A DNA stretch of 64,000 nt from JACMLX01 sp031374935 (GCA_031374935.1 JANMHB010000093.1:81303-145302); one strand, 5' to 3'; positions 8,421-17,296 are shown, counted from the stretch's first letter. Notes: a model not told the origin generated them from the sequence alone. Numbers and translations are program-made.

Positions 8421-8854
8421 CCGCGGGTCAGACGCAACACTGCGCCGACCTCGGGCGTCTGCGGTGATTGCCGCGGCGTGCCGCACCGTTCGCACGGATT
8501 CGGGACATACGGCTCCGTGATCAGCTGCGCTTCACCGCAGAGATGCAGCGCCCCCAGTTCGATGCCCATCACCGTCAGGCCGAGCCGGAAGTTGGCCGGG
8601 ATGTGCACCCGCAGTGACGGTATCTCCCGGATGCGCAGATTCACGTCCGGCAGGCTGGTGACGCCGACCGTGTAGTTGCTCGGGATTCCTGCGAGCGTCA
8701 CTGGACCGACGGGACCGATATCCGTGATACGCATGTCGGGCAGCGAGTTCACGCTCACGTCGACCGGCGGCAGATCGATCACATCCACGTCGACCGTCGG
8801 CAACGTATCGACGTCGACCGGGACCATGCTCCTCACATGAACGTTGTACGCCAT
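8417..8854 (-). CDS. Small protein with repeating LPxVxV motif
   Basis: This 145-residue protein has no recognised family. Residues about 5-90 are a degenerate tandem repeat of some 10-12 residues in which two to five alternating hydrophobic residues are followed by [LI]P. Examples are VDVDTLPT, VDVDVIDLPP, VDVSVNSLPD, YTVGVTSLPD and VNLRIREIPS. Such spacing suggests stacked short beta-strands or an amphipathic surface-binding sheet. The C-terminal third contains NPCERCGTP, a CxxC pair that could hold a metal. It is the first gene of the coupled four-gene set, reading away from the divergent promoter at 8855-9119. No export signal is present. Confidence 0.72.
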   Translation of the reverse strand: MAYNVHVRSMVPVDVDTLPTVDVDVIDLPPVDVSVNSLPDMRITDIGPVGPVTLAGIPSNYTVGVTSLPDVNLRIREIPSLRVHIPANFRLGLTVMGIELGALHLCGEAQLITEPYVPNPCERCGTPRQSPQTPEVGAVLRLTRG

Positions 8855-9119
8855 GTCTCCATCCGCGGCTGCAGGGCTGTCGGCGTGCGTTCTGTTCGAA
8901 TGACCAGTGCGCGATGATACGTGTTGTCACCGGCGAACGTCAAGCTCGCATGATGTGCAGTGCCGATAACGTTCCTGAGCTCGCTGACAGCGAACGCAAC
9001 CAGTGCGCGAATGCATGAATTCGTTGTGATGCAGCCGATTTCTGCGCACTCTTGCGCGAACGTCAACACTCCGGCACAGTGTACGTGCAACACCCTGAAT
9101 TCATCTCGCGAGGTGACCG
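8855..9119. promoter_or_regulatory. Divergent promoter region with duplicated motifs
   Basis: This 265-base gap separates the leftward four-gene set from the rightward flavoenzyme pair, so it should drive both. Two direct repeats stand out. ACCAGTGCGCGA occurs at 8903-8914 and 8999-9010. GCGAACGTCAA occurs at 8933-8943 and 9056-9066. Their paired, same-order arrangement suggests tandem regulator sites. I could not assign a confident -35/-10 pair. Confidence 0.5.
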
Positions 9120-9473
9120 ATGTCGTCTGCACATTGGAACGCCACGGTGGTCGACGCGCCGGAAACAGAACCATTCGCGTACGTTGGCGATCTCGTGCTT
9201 GCGGTGCGCACACCGCGCTCGCGTGACTTCGTCACGGTCGAAGTCGCTTCGTCCATCAGCTATCCACGCGTTCGACCGCAGTCTCGCGGCGTGCCACTCT
9301 CGGCGAGGCCGGCCCCATGGCTCGCCGATCAATGGCATGGTGAGGTCCGCCTTGGTGATCCGGTCTCATTCAGCGTCGAAGGTGAGCATTACCGACTCAC
9401 GCTGGCCCGGCTCGCGGCGCACGCCTCGGGGTTGCCGTGGGTGACGTGTGATTTTCTCCTCGAACGCGATTGA
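9120..9473 (+). CDS. Small beta-rich protein of unknown function
   Basis: This 117-residue protein is not recognised. GAGGTG sits six bases before the ATG and supports the start. The sequence alternates hydrophobic and polar residues in strand-like runs (DFVTVEVASSISY, DPVSFSVEGEHYRLTLARLAA), which suggests a compact beta-fold. There is no signal peptide or membrane segment. It lies three bases upstream of the flavoenzyme gene, so the two are almost certainly co-expressed. It may be an accessory or coat partner of the flavoenzyme. It shares the divergent control region with the four leftward genes. Confidence 0.7.
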   Translation: MSSAHWNATVVDAPETEPFAYVGDLVLAVRTPRSRDFVTVEVASSISYPRVRPQSRGVPLSARPAPWLADQWHGEVRLGDPVSFSVEGEHYRLTLARLAAHASGLPWVTCDFLLERD

Positions 9474-9476
9474 GAC

Positions 9477-11012
9477 GTGCGCACCGCACCGCATGCTCGC
9501 GCGCGCGGATCGCGAGCACCCATCTGGGATACCATCGTCGTGGGCGGCGGCCCCGCTGGCGCGGTCATGGCGTGGTCGTTGTCACGACGCGGGCTGCGTG
9601 TGCTGGTGCTGGATCGTGCGACGTTTCCGCGCGAGAAGGTGTGCGGTGACTTCGTCGAACCGCGCGGCCTCGCCATCTTTCAGGAGATGGGGTGCCTTGG
9701 CACACTCGAGAGCAACGGCCCGCTGGCGATCACGCATGTGAACCTGTTGCTCAACGGCCGAACGGCATATCGCGAGCACATCCCGTTCTACGCCAACCAG
9801 ACTGAACTCCCGCAGCACGGCTACATCATTCCGCGGTCGCAGCTCGACCAGCAAATCCTCGCCTCCGCTGCCGCAGCGGGTGCCGAGGTGCGCCAGGGGT
9901 GTCAGGTGACGGGTGTCGAGCGAATCGACGGAAGAATGGTCGTCAGCTATCGCGACGGCACGAGCCAGGACTCCGTCACAGCGCCGATCGTCGTCGGCGC
10001 CGACGGGACACATTCGGTTGTGGCGCGTTCGTTCGATCAACTGGTCGACGACCCGCGCTACATGGCCGTATCACAGCGCGCCTATGTGGATGGCATCGAG
10101 ACCACACACGGTGAAGCGGCATTCGTCTTCGACCGCGATCTCTTTCCCGGCTATGGCTGGATGTTCCCGATGGCGAACGGCCGCGCCAATGTCGGCGTCG
10201 GCATCCTCGCAGAAACACGCGACCGCTACAAGATCAGCGTACCGCAACTCTTCGCCACCTTTCTCGAAAAGCTGCAGCGGGTGCATCAGGGCTGCCGGGC
10301 CATGCGACTCGCCTCGAAGCCGATCGGCGGCATCGTCAAGACGTACGGCGGGCACGGCCCGAATCACTTCGACGGCGGCATCCTGATTGGTGATGCCGGG
10401 TGCTTCGTCGACCCGATGACCGGCGAGGGGATCACACCGGCGGCAGAATCGGCGCTGCTTGGCGCGCGTGTGATCGCCGAAGCCCTCGAAGCCGGCCGCA
10501 CCGATGCCGCGTTTCTTTCTGCATACCGCAAGAGCTTCCGTGCCTACTTCGATCCGGCGATGTGTTACCTCGACTTCGTCGCCTGCGTGATGCGGAATCG
10601 CCACTTCGGGCCGTACTGGCTCGGCATCGTGGCGAGGGGGTGCGAGCTGGCCATGAAGGACCGTTCGTTCGCGCGGTTGAGTGGTGCCGCGTTTGGCGGG
10701 CTCGATGTGCGACCGGTGGACATCGTGAGCCGCATGTGGGCCAAGTCGGCGGCGCAGATCGGTGCCGACTGGGGGCGAATTGCCACCGGCATCGCGTCCG
10801 GACGACTCACCAACGTGCCGGTCGTTGCCGACCTCGGACGCTGGTACACGGGGTGGTGGGGATCACTGGCGGAAGATCCAGCGTTTCATGCGCGCTGGAT
10901 GAGTGACGTGGGCAAGAAATGGCTCTCGCTGGCCGGCACGACGCGACTGCGCGATCCGCGGGCGCAGGGAACGGTGCACCTTCGTCTGAAGGAACTGCGC
11001 GCGTCAGGCTGA
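9477..11012 (+). CDS. FAD-dependent oxidoreductase, geranylgeranyl reductase family
   Basis: This 511-residue flavoprotein resembles geranylgeranyl reductases and related halogenase-like monooxygenases, which bind FAD and act on isoprenoid or aromatic lipids. The FAD-binding GGGPAGA lies near residues 23-29, followed by LDRATFPREKVCGDF. The second FAD motif is ILIGDAGCFVDPMTGEGI (about 302-319). GYGWMFP matches the conserved PxxYxWxFP lipid-side motif. The C-terminal 150 residues lack an assigned domain. The start is a GTG three bases after the upstream stop. Its 3' end overlaps the convergent polyprenyl synthase gene by 9 bases. Together they suggest synthesis and saturation or oxidation of a polyprenyl lipid. 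Confidence 0.88.
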   Translation: MRTAPHARARGSRAPIWDTIVVGGGPAGAVMAWSLSRRGLRVLVLDRATFPREKVCGDFVEPRGLAIFQEMGCLGTLESNGPLAITHVNLLLNGRTAYREHIPFYANQTELPQHGYIIPRSQLDQQILASAAAAGAEVRQGCQVTGVERIDGRMVVSYRDGTSQDSVTAPIVVGADGTHSVVARSFDQLVDDPRYMAVSQRAYVDGIETTHGEAAFVFDRDLFPGYGWMFPMANGRANVGVGILAETRDRYKISVPQLFATFLEKLQRVHQGCRAMRLASKPIGGIVKTYGGHGPNHFDGGILIGDAGCFVDPMTGEGITPAAESALLGARVIAEALEAGRTDAAFLSAYRKSFRAYFDPAMCYLDFVACVMRNRHFGPYWLGIVARGCELAMKDRSFARLSGAAFGGLDVRPVDIVSRMWAKSAAQIGADWGRIATGIASGRLTNVPVVADLGRWYTGWWGSLAEDPAFHARWMSDVGKKWLSLAGTTRLRDPRAQGTVHLRLKELRASG

Positions 11013-11942
11013 CAGGCGCCGCGTGTTGCGCACCAGCTTGATCAACCCTTCCGGTGCGCGCGCGATCCGCACGGCTTCAGCTTCGGCTTCAGCCGCAATC
11101 CCGTCGAGGTACTTCTCGGCGATCGGTAACGCCGCTTCCATTTTCTCCAGCAGCATCTGGAGTCCATCCGGGGTCGGGTTCCGGAAGAGCAGTGCCACCT
11201 CTGGATCGCGAATGGCGATGGCGGCGGGCAGCGTGAGAATGCCATCGCGCAAATCCTCCTCGCCACCGCCGCCGAGTGCGACCGCGCCCTTCACGTCGCC
11301 CACATCATCGCAGCCGTGATACAGCATGCCAAGCAGTCGGCCGTAGTGGCGCAGCTTCTCGTCACCGGTGCCAAGGCGGGCCGCAGCTTCGAACATGCTG
11401 CCGGTGTCTTCGGTCGCGATGATGCGCCAGTCCTCCACGCCGAGTGGCTGGCGGCGCAGGCGCCACTGCAGCGTTTCGGCCGCAGCCAGACGTCGGAACA
11501 GCTCGGCGATCCGCCGAATGGCGAATGGATCGTCGTCCACCAGCTCGAACGCGTCGGCCGTGATGTAGCCAGACGTCATCAATGCCGGCAGGTGGCCGAA
11601 GCGGCAGTGCAGGGTGAGCACACCGCGCCGGAAGCGTGAACGATCGAGGATGTCATCCACGATCAGCGAGACGTTGTGCACCATCTCGATGGCGGCCGCC
11701 GCACGAATGGTGTTCGCGCCGACGGGGGTGTCGCTCATCGCTGTGTGGCAGGCAAACAGGGTGACGGGGCGAAAGTACTTCGAGCGACCGAGAAACTGCC
11801 ACTCGAGCAGCGGCTTCACTTCGTTGTTGCCGCGCGCCGTCCATTCGTGCAGAAAGGTCTTGAGAAGTGCGAGCTCGGCCTCGAACCCCTCCGCCATCAC
11901 CAGGCCAGCGGGCGCCTCGGCGGGCGGAACGATCGTGGCCAC
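11004..11942 (-). CDS. Polyprenyl diphosphate synthase family protein
   Basis: This 312-residue protein belongs to the trans-isoprenyl diphosphate synthases, which build linear C10-C50 isoprenoid diphosphates from IPP. Both Asp-rich motifs are present: DDILD at about residues 96-100, followed by RSRFRRG, and DDVGD at about 212-216. EMVHNVSLIVDD also fits. Two other family features are altered. The Lys-Thr that normally precedes the mid helix reads ATEDTGSMF, and the N-terminal GKRxRP region reads RSKYFRP. It may therefore have unusual chain length or substrates. Its start lies 12 bases after the phasin-like gene, so those two form an operon. It is convergent with the flavoenzyme gene. Confidence 0.88.
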   Translation of the reverse strand: MATIVPPAEAPAGLVMAEGFEAELALLKTFLHEWTARGNNEVKPLLEWQFLGRSKYFRPVTLFACHTAMSDTPVGANTIRAAAAIEMVHNVSLIVDDILDRSRFRRGVLTLHCRFGHLPALMTSGYITADAFELVDDDPFAIRRIAELFRRLAAAETLQWRLRRQPLGVEDWRIIATEDTGSMFEAAARLGTGDEKLRHYGRLLGMLYHGCDDVGDVKGAVALGGGGEEDLRDGILTLPAAIAIRDPEVALLFRNPTPDGLQMLLEKMEAALPIAEKYLDGIAAEAEAEAVRIARAPEGLIKLVRNTRRLSA

Positions 11943-11954
11943 GAGCGGTCCGCG

Positions 11955-12380
11955 TCAGGCCTTGGCGCGTCCGGCGCGCCTGCGCCGCGGGGCCGGCTTG
12001 CGTGCCGCGGGCGACGGCTTGGCTTCTCCGGCGGAAGACTTTGGAGTCTTCCGCGCGCTTTTCCTGGCAGCGGCCTTCTTCTCGTCGAGTTTGTCCAGCT
12101 CTTCGATGAAGCGTGAGGCGGTATGCCGGGGAATCTCGGTCATCGACCGGACACTGGCCCGCCCCGCGTCGAGCAGTTCCAGCACGATGTCCTTCGATTT
12201 CGGATCATCCGTGTTGATCGAGGTCAGGCTCTTGGTCGCTGCCTGGACAAAGGCCGCCGTCTGCTCGATCCATTCGCTCCAGAAACTGATGCCGGCCTTC
12301 AGCGCTGCCAGTTGCACCTCGATCGCATCCGTCAGCAGGAGGCGCAGGTCTTCTTCACGGTTCGGATCGCTTTCCGGCAT
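11955..12380 (-). CDS. Phasin-like helical protein with H1-like basic tail
   Basis: This protein has about 141 residues, counting from the Met at 12380 (MPESDPN); the open frame starts further out at 12563 in an unlikely leader. Residues about 10-85 are predicted helical and amphipathic, with aromatic patches such as AGISFWSEWIEQTAAFVQAAT. Residues about 98-141 are a Lys/Ala/Pro/Arg-rich tail (KKAAARKSARK..., ARKPAPRRRR). This two-part design matches PhaF-type phasins, which coat a granule with the helix and bind DNA with the tail. No PHA synthase is in the window. It lies 12 bases upstream of the polyprenyl synthase, so the coated body could be isoprenoid rather than polyester. Confidence 0.72.
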   Translation of the reverse strand: MPESDPNREEDLRLLLTDAIEVQLAALKAGISFWSEWIEQTAAFVQAATKSLTSINTDDPKSKDIVLELLDAGRASVRSMTEIPRHTASRFIEELDKLDEKKAAARKSARKTPKSSAGEAKPSPAARKPAPRRRRAGRAKA

Positions 12381-12616
12381 GCGAGTGGCCTCGGCGCAGC
12401 GTATGACTGGCGTGCACGATGAGGAGAGTATTGCAGTCACACAAGCGAAGTGCAACGGCAGGGCGCGCAGTTTGCATGAGCTCGGATCGGGCGAACCGCA
12501 GTTGAGTTTGCCGCATGAAGTCAGTCTCAGCAGATGCAAACAGGTGCGATCGTGACGCGCCAAGCCCTGCGAGTCTCACGCCGACGAATGCGCCACCTTC
12601 TGAACAGCGCAACCTG

Positions 12617-13837
12617 TCACCGCCGACTGAACACTGCCCCGTGCGGAATCCCCTTCGCATCGCCGCCATGCGGCCACTGCTTGCCCGCCATGCGAAACCC
12701 TGACCGCGTCGCGCCGGCTTCCCGGAATCGTGCATCGAGGGAGAGTTCTCCGGTTGTCTCGTCGAAGCGCAGGATCTGCACCGTGTTCTCCATCGTCGCG
12801 TAGCCAGTCACGACCACCCGGCGATGGTCCGGTGACACCGAGAGCCAGTGCGGTACATCGGTCGAGTCGAACGCCACGCGGCTCACTTCCCTCGGTGCAC
12901 GCGGATTGGAGATGTCGAGGCTCACCACCGCACTCCACGCCGGCACGGTGACGAGATAGTAGTGGCCGACGATCGCAGGAATCGCGCAACTCGTGCCGTC
13001 CTTCCGCGGGAATGCGCTGACCTGCGTGGCGCGCGGTGCCGCGCCACCCAGACTATCGATGAGGAACAGCCCGCAGCTGAACGTCGAGACGAGCATGGTG
13101 CGCCCATCGTCCATCAGCCGCGGCTCGGCCGAGAGTATGCCGTTGGGTCCGGGCAGGGTGATGCTGCTGAGCAGCGACAGGTCGGAGAGCCGCCAGACCT
13201 GCAGTGTGCGCGATGGCTCGAATGAATCCTTGTCCATGTCGGTGGACGTGGTCACGATCCGGTCCAGCGCGGTCACGATACCAGCGCTGTACACACGCAA
13301 CCCGGAATCAGCGCCGGGTGTATCGGCCGATGAGGACCGCACGCGCGCGCCGGCTGGTGTGAGCTCCACCAGTCCGCCAGTGCGCATACGGCTATTGGCG
13401 TGCGTCATCTGAAACGTCGCCAGCACATTGCCGCTGGGCAGCCGCAGGAATGAGTGTGGGTGTGCAAAGCCATCCACATCGCCGAACTGCGCGGCGATCC
13501 GCGGCTTGTCCGGTGTCGTGAGATCGAAGACGAACGACTGGCCGGAGCCGAACCCGTTCGCAAAGAGCTGACGATCGGCGGGGAGTTCGTGTTCGGTGTG
13601 GTGCGGGTAGTTCGCCAGGCCGGGCACGGCGAGCGTGGTGACGAGCTGGCCGTAGCGCGCGGTATCGGTGGGTTCGGCCGTCACATCGACCACCGCGAGA
13701 AAGTCTGGACGGGTGGTGTCGGCGGACGCGGTCCAGAGATAGAGGTAGTCGCGCGGCAAGGCGACGGCGGTGTCGGGGCGCGGTGTGCAGGCGCAGACCA
13801 GGCCGATCAGGCCGGCGGCACGGATGAGTGTCATCAT
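12617..13837 (-). CDS. SBP56/methanethiol-oxidase-like beta-propeller lipoprotein
   Basis: This 406-residue protein resembles the selenium-binding protein 56 family, whose characterised members are copper-dependent methanethiol oxidases. Family stretches include YLYLWTAS, YPHHTEHELP, FANGFGSGQSFVFDL and HPHSFLRLPSGNVLATFQ; the His-rich motifs are candidate metal ligands. The chosen start (MMTLIRAAGLIGLVCAC) gives a short leader with a possible lipobox; the open frame extends to 14056 over the neighbouring gene and is less likely. The blades run through about residues 35-400. It appears to be a stand-alone gene on the same strand as the DUF4256 protein. Export is inferred from the leader only. 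Confidence 0.82.
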   Translation of the reverse strand: MMTLIRAAGLIGLVCACTPRPDTAVALPRDYLYLWTASADTTRPDFLAVVDVTAEPTDTARYGQLVTTLAVPGLANYPHHTEHELPADRQLFANGFGSGQSFVFDLTTPDKPRIAAQFGDVDGFAHPHSFLRLPSGNVLATFQMTHANSRMRTGGLVELTPAGARVRSSSADTPGADSGLRVYSAGIVTALDRIVTTSTDMDKDSFEPSRTLQVWRLSDLSLLSSITLPGPNGILSAEPRLMDDGRTMLVSTFSCGLFLIDSLGGAAPRATQVSAFPRKDGTSCAIPAIVGHYYLVTVPAWSAVVSLDISNPRAPREVSRVAFDSTDVPHWLSVSPDHRRVVVTGYATMENTVQILRFDETTGELSLDARFREAGATRSGFRMAGKQWPHGGDAKGIPHGAVFSRR

Positions 13838-13964
13838 GATCAGAGTGCGCGAGAGAGTTGATACGGGCGAGCGATGGTGGGCACGGCGGTCAATGCGAGT
13901 GGTGCAATCGCGACCCCCGCAAGGGTCAGGCACAGGGGCACGCTGCCCGCGCGGGCCTCCTTTC

Positions 13965-14510
13965 CTAGACCCGCAGTTGCCCCCGAAACCCACGCGCCGC
14001 ATAGTACGATTCGGCTCCGTTGTGGTACACGAAAACGTGATCATAGCGACGATCACAGAACAGCGCGCCGCCCAGAGCCCTGATACTGGATGGCGTCTGT
14101 ATCCAGCTCGACGTCTTCCGGTCGAACTCGCCCAGCGTCTGCAACGCGCGATACTCCGCCTCGGTGAGGATTTCGATACCGATGGCTGACGCTTTCTCCA
14201 TCGCGCTGCCGGCGGGCTTGTTCTCCCTTCTGGAGTCGAGCGCCTTGCGGTCGAGGCAGAGGCTGCGCCGGCCGGCAGGGCTTTCGGCCGCGCAATCGCA
14301 GAAGATGATCTCGCCGGTGTTGGTGTCGAGGCCGATCACATCGGGTTCGCCCGCGGATTGCTCCATGGCGAAGAGTGCCTCGAGTTTCGCGGGGGCTGCG
14401 GTGAGCCGGGCCTCGACGGCACTCCACTCGATGCCGGCGTGGCGGCGCGCGTTGCTGGCGAAGCGATCACGCAGCGTCTCGAGCAGCGCGGACCCTTCTG
14501 CGGCTTTCAT
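13965..14510 (-). CDS. DUF4256-family protein
   Basis: This 181-residue soluble protein matches the DUF4256 pattern: an N-terminal LLETLRDRFASNARRH segment, GEPDVIGLD, IFCDCAAESPAGRRSLCLDRKAL in the middle, and GGALFCDRRYDHVFVYHNGAESYYAARGFRG at the end. The start at 14510 (MKAAEGSAL) is chosen because similarity begins there; the frame extends to 14594. The family has no known activity. Members are small cytoplasmic proteins found in scattered bacteria. No operon partner is evident, since the flanking genes are separated by more than 100 bases. Confidence 0.82.
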   Translation of the reverse strand: MKAAEGSALLETLRDRFASNARRHAGIEWSAVEARLTAAPAKLEALFAMEQSAGEPDVIGLDTNTGEIIFCDCAAESPAGRRSLCLDRKALDSRRENKPAGSAMEKASAIGIEILTEAEYRALQTLGEFDRKTSSWIQTPSSIRALGGALFCDRRYDHVFVYHNGAESYYAARGFRGQLRV

Positions 14511-14714
14511 GTGGTGTCTCCGGTGGCGGTCGAGTTGGAAGGTACGGCGAGGATTTCCAACGCCGCCAGGCTCCAGCATGTCAGAGCCGTTCACCCGGCA
14601 CCCCGGACTCGCGTGATGACGGAGTACCGTGGCGGCTCACACAGGTCACGGCCGCTGTCAGGCTGTGCCGTCACTCAGGCGAATCGTCGATCAACCGCAT
14701 CGAACGGCGCAACG

Positions 14715-17174
14715 CTAGAACTTCCAGTTGTACCCCACCCGCACCACCTGCGTCTCCAGAAAATCAGTGCTGACGACCGTGAAATCGGTGCCGCGGATCG
14801 TGCGCTGCGCCTGATTCGTGTTCAGCAGATCGGTGGCGTTCACCACCAGCTCTCCCCTGCCGTTCTGCACACTCTTCTTCAGGCCGACATCGAGCGAAAA
14901 CCGGCTGCCGATCCGCCCCTGCGGCAGCAGGTCAGGCGCAAGGAACACATTGGACACCTGCGTCTGCCACCCGCGCGGCAGCGTCATGACCGCGTTCAGC
15001 TTGACGTTGCCGGAGGTGAGCTGTTCGCGCGCCGCAGAATAGCGCACCGGAACGGGATATTGATTGACGACCGAGAACGCATCAACCGTGCGACGGAACA
15101 CGTTCGCGTTCGCATTGAGTGACAGCTGTGAAGAGATCGTCTGCTGCCAGACGACCTCCGCGCCCGTACTCGAGCTGCGCCCGCCGTTCTGGAAGACGTT
15201 GTAGAGCAGCACGCTGCCCGGCACCTGGGTGGCGATCCGTGTGATGGTGCCGTCCACGATCCGGTGATAGGTGGCAGCGTAGACACTGCCCTCCGACCAG
15301 CTGGTCTTGTATCCCAGCTCGATGGAGGTGGCGAACTGCGGCTGCAGCGCCGGGTTGCCGACCTTGATCAGTTCCGGTTCGTCGTACTTCGGAAAAATGC
15401 GGATGTCGACTTCATTCGGGCGATCGACGCGCCGGTTGAAGAAGAGCGAGAGCTTGTTCGACTCGTCGAACTTCCAGGCGGCCCGTACGTTCGGAAACGG
15501 CTGGAAATACCGGTATCCATCGCTCTTGTAGGTGTTGTGGTCGGGATTGACCTCGTAATCCACCAGCACACTTTCGAAACGCATGCCGCCTTCGAGTTCG
15601 AGATGCTGGCTCTCGAACACGTAGTTTCCGTACAGCGCCGGGATCGTTTCGCGATACGTGGCCCAGCCGCCAGCCCCGGAATCGATCGGCGAGTTGATGC
15701 CCGGGAAGAACTGCATGTTCACCGGAATCGACCGGTACCGTCCCTTGAACCCGAGCTCGACGCGCCCCTGCCGGAGCGGCTTGATGTAGTCGGCGTTCAG
15801 ATCCACCACATGCTCGTCGGACAACAGCTTGAACGCGTCCCTGCCCACGAAGGCCGGCAGCGTGTTGGTGAAGAAGTACTGCTCGTCCTCGCGGTGGAAG
15901 GAGTAGTTCCCGGTGAACGCGAGGGTGTGCCCCGGCTGCGGGAACTTGTGCGTGAAGACCGCCGTGCCAAAGCCGGTGTACTTGACCTCGTCCTCCAGAA
16001 ACTGCCAGAGTCGGTAGCGATTCTGCACCGTACCGCTGAAGTACGGGTTGTCCCCATTGTCGAGGATCTTCTCCCGGTTGAACAGTCCGGAAACGGTCAG
16101 CGTGTTCCGGTCGTCGAAGGCGTGATCGACACCGGCGTTCAGCGTGGCGTAGTCGGTGCGGCGGTTGCGCTTCACCTGCTGCAGAATGACCGTACCGTCG
16201 TCGTAGGTACGGGTCGAGAAGTCGTTCCTGTTCAGCGTGGGTGCATAGAGCCAATCGCCTTGTACGAAGGTGTTGGTCGCCCCTTTTCGATAATTGAGCG
16301 CGATCGACGGATTGAACTTCGGTGTACCCTGGAACTGCGGCCGGATGGTGGGCAGGTTCTCCTTCTTGACCCACAACGCGCCGGCACCACCCATGATGCC
16401 GAGCTTGCCGTTGAAGCCCTCCTGCTCCTGCTTCTTGAACACGAGGTTGATGATGCCGGCGCTGGCATTGGCGTCGAACCGCGCTGAGGGGTTGTTGATG
16501 ATCTCGATGCGCTCGAGTGCCGACGCCGGCAGGTTGTCGAGGCCATTCTGCGACCCGAAGCCGGTGAGCGCGGTCTGCTTGCCATCGATCAGCACCACCA
16601 CCTTGTCACTGCCACGCACCAGCACCTTGCCGTCCTGACCGACCGTCACGCCCGGCACGGTGGACATCGCCTGCAGCACCGATCCGCCCGACTGACTGAT
16701 GTTCTCGGCCACGGTGAAGGTCTTCCTGTCCATCGTGGCCGCCACCGCGTCAGCCGGGGCGGTGACACGCACCTCACCGAGCGTCCGCGTTTCCCGGATC
16801 ATCAGCAGCGTGCCGAGATCGAGAAACGCGCTCAGTTCGCCGATCAGCACCCGTTGACGGAGAGGCTGATAGCCGATCGATCGGACCTGCAGCACGTAGC
16901 TGCCCTTCTTCAGCCCCGCGAAGGTGAATGCACCCGCCTCGTTGGTGAGTCGCCCACCCACGAACGCACCGTCAGCTTCCTTCAGCAGCTGGAGCGTCAG
17001 GTACGGCAGGGCGGCTCTCGTCTCCGCATCCTGCACCTTGCCGAAAAGCGTGACACCGTTGGCTGGCGTCTGGGCGTGGATGGTCGACGCAGAACAAAGC
17101 ACGAGCAGGAACGAGAGGACGAGTCGAGCGGTCACGCGTCTGGTGGCGAATGGTTCATGCGGCGGTCGGGGCAA
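14715..17174 (-). CDS. TonB-dependent outer-membrane receptor, OMP_b-brl type
   Basis: This 819-residue protein has a signal peptide (LVLSFLLVLCSASTIHAQ), a carboxypeptidase-regulatory-like domain (about 40-130, with GKVQDAETRAALPYL), a plug (about 140-255, with VPGVTVGQDGKVLVRGSDKVVVLIDG) and a long outer-membrane beta-barrel. It ends VVRVGYNWKF, with the C-terminal Phe expected for barrel insertion. The TonB box is not obvious. Such proteins import large or scarce ligands. It follows the ABC exporter genes on the same strand with a 122-base gap, so it may be their last operon member or an independent unit. The substrate cannot be read from sequence. Confidence 0.92.
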   Translation of the reverse strand: MPRPPHEPFATRRVTARLVLSFLLVLCSASTIHAQTPANGVTLFGKVQDAETRAALPYLTLQLLKEADGAFVGGRLTNEAGAFTFAGLKKGSYVLQVRSIGYQPLRQRVLIGELSAFLDLGTLLMIRETRTLGEVRVTAPADAVAATMDRKTFTVAENISQSGGSVLQAMSTVPGVTVGQDGKVLVRGSDKVVVLIDGKQTALTGFGSQNGLDNLPASALERIEIINNPSARFDANASAGIINLVFKKQEQEGFNGKLGIMGGAGALWVKKENLPTIRPQFQGTPKFNPSIALNYRKGATNTFVQGDWLYAPTLNRNDFSTRTYDDGTVILQQVKRNRRTDYATLNAGVDHAFDDRNTLTVSGLFNREKILDNGDNPYFSGTVQNRYRLWQFLEDEVKYTGFGTAVFTHKFPQPGHTLAFTGNYSFHREDEQYFFTNTLPAFVGRDAFKLLSDEHVVDLNADYIKPLRQGRVELGFKGRYRSIPVNMQFFPGINSPIDSGAGGWATYRETIPALYGNYVFESQHLELEGGMRFESVLVDYEVNPDHNTYKSDGYRYFQPFPNVRAAWKFDESNKLSLFFNRRVDRPNEVDIRIFPKYDEPELIKVGNPALQPQFATSIELGYKTSWSEGSVYAATYHRIVDGTITRIATQVPGSVLLYNVFQNGGRSSSTGAEVVWQQTISSQLSLNANANVFRRTVDAFSVVNQYPVPVRYSAAREQLTSGNVKLNAVMTLPRGWQTQVSNVFLAPDLLPQGRIGSRFSLDVGLKKSVQNGRGELVVNATDLLNTNQAQRTIRGTDFTVVSTDFLETQVVRVGYNWKF

Positions 17175-17296
17175 CTGTGCCGAAACTTAGCGGCACGCCT
17201 CAGGCGTGAACATCGCGCGGAGCACGATCGGCGAACCGGCTCGCATGATCCAGTCGCTGCGACGTGCACCGGCTGGATCACCGGAGCCAGCACCCG

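Noticed and set aside
15264..16487. Plus-strand open frame of 407 codons
   Set aside because: Antisense to the TonB barrel; no recognisable motif.
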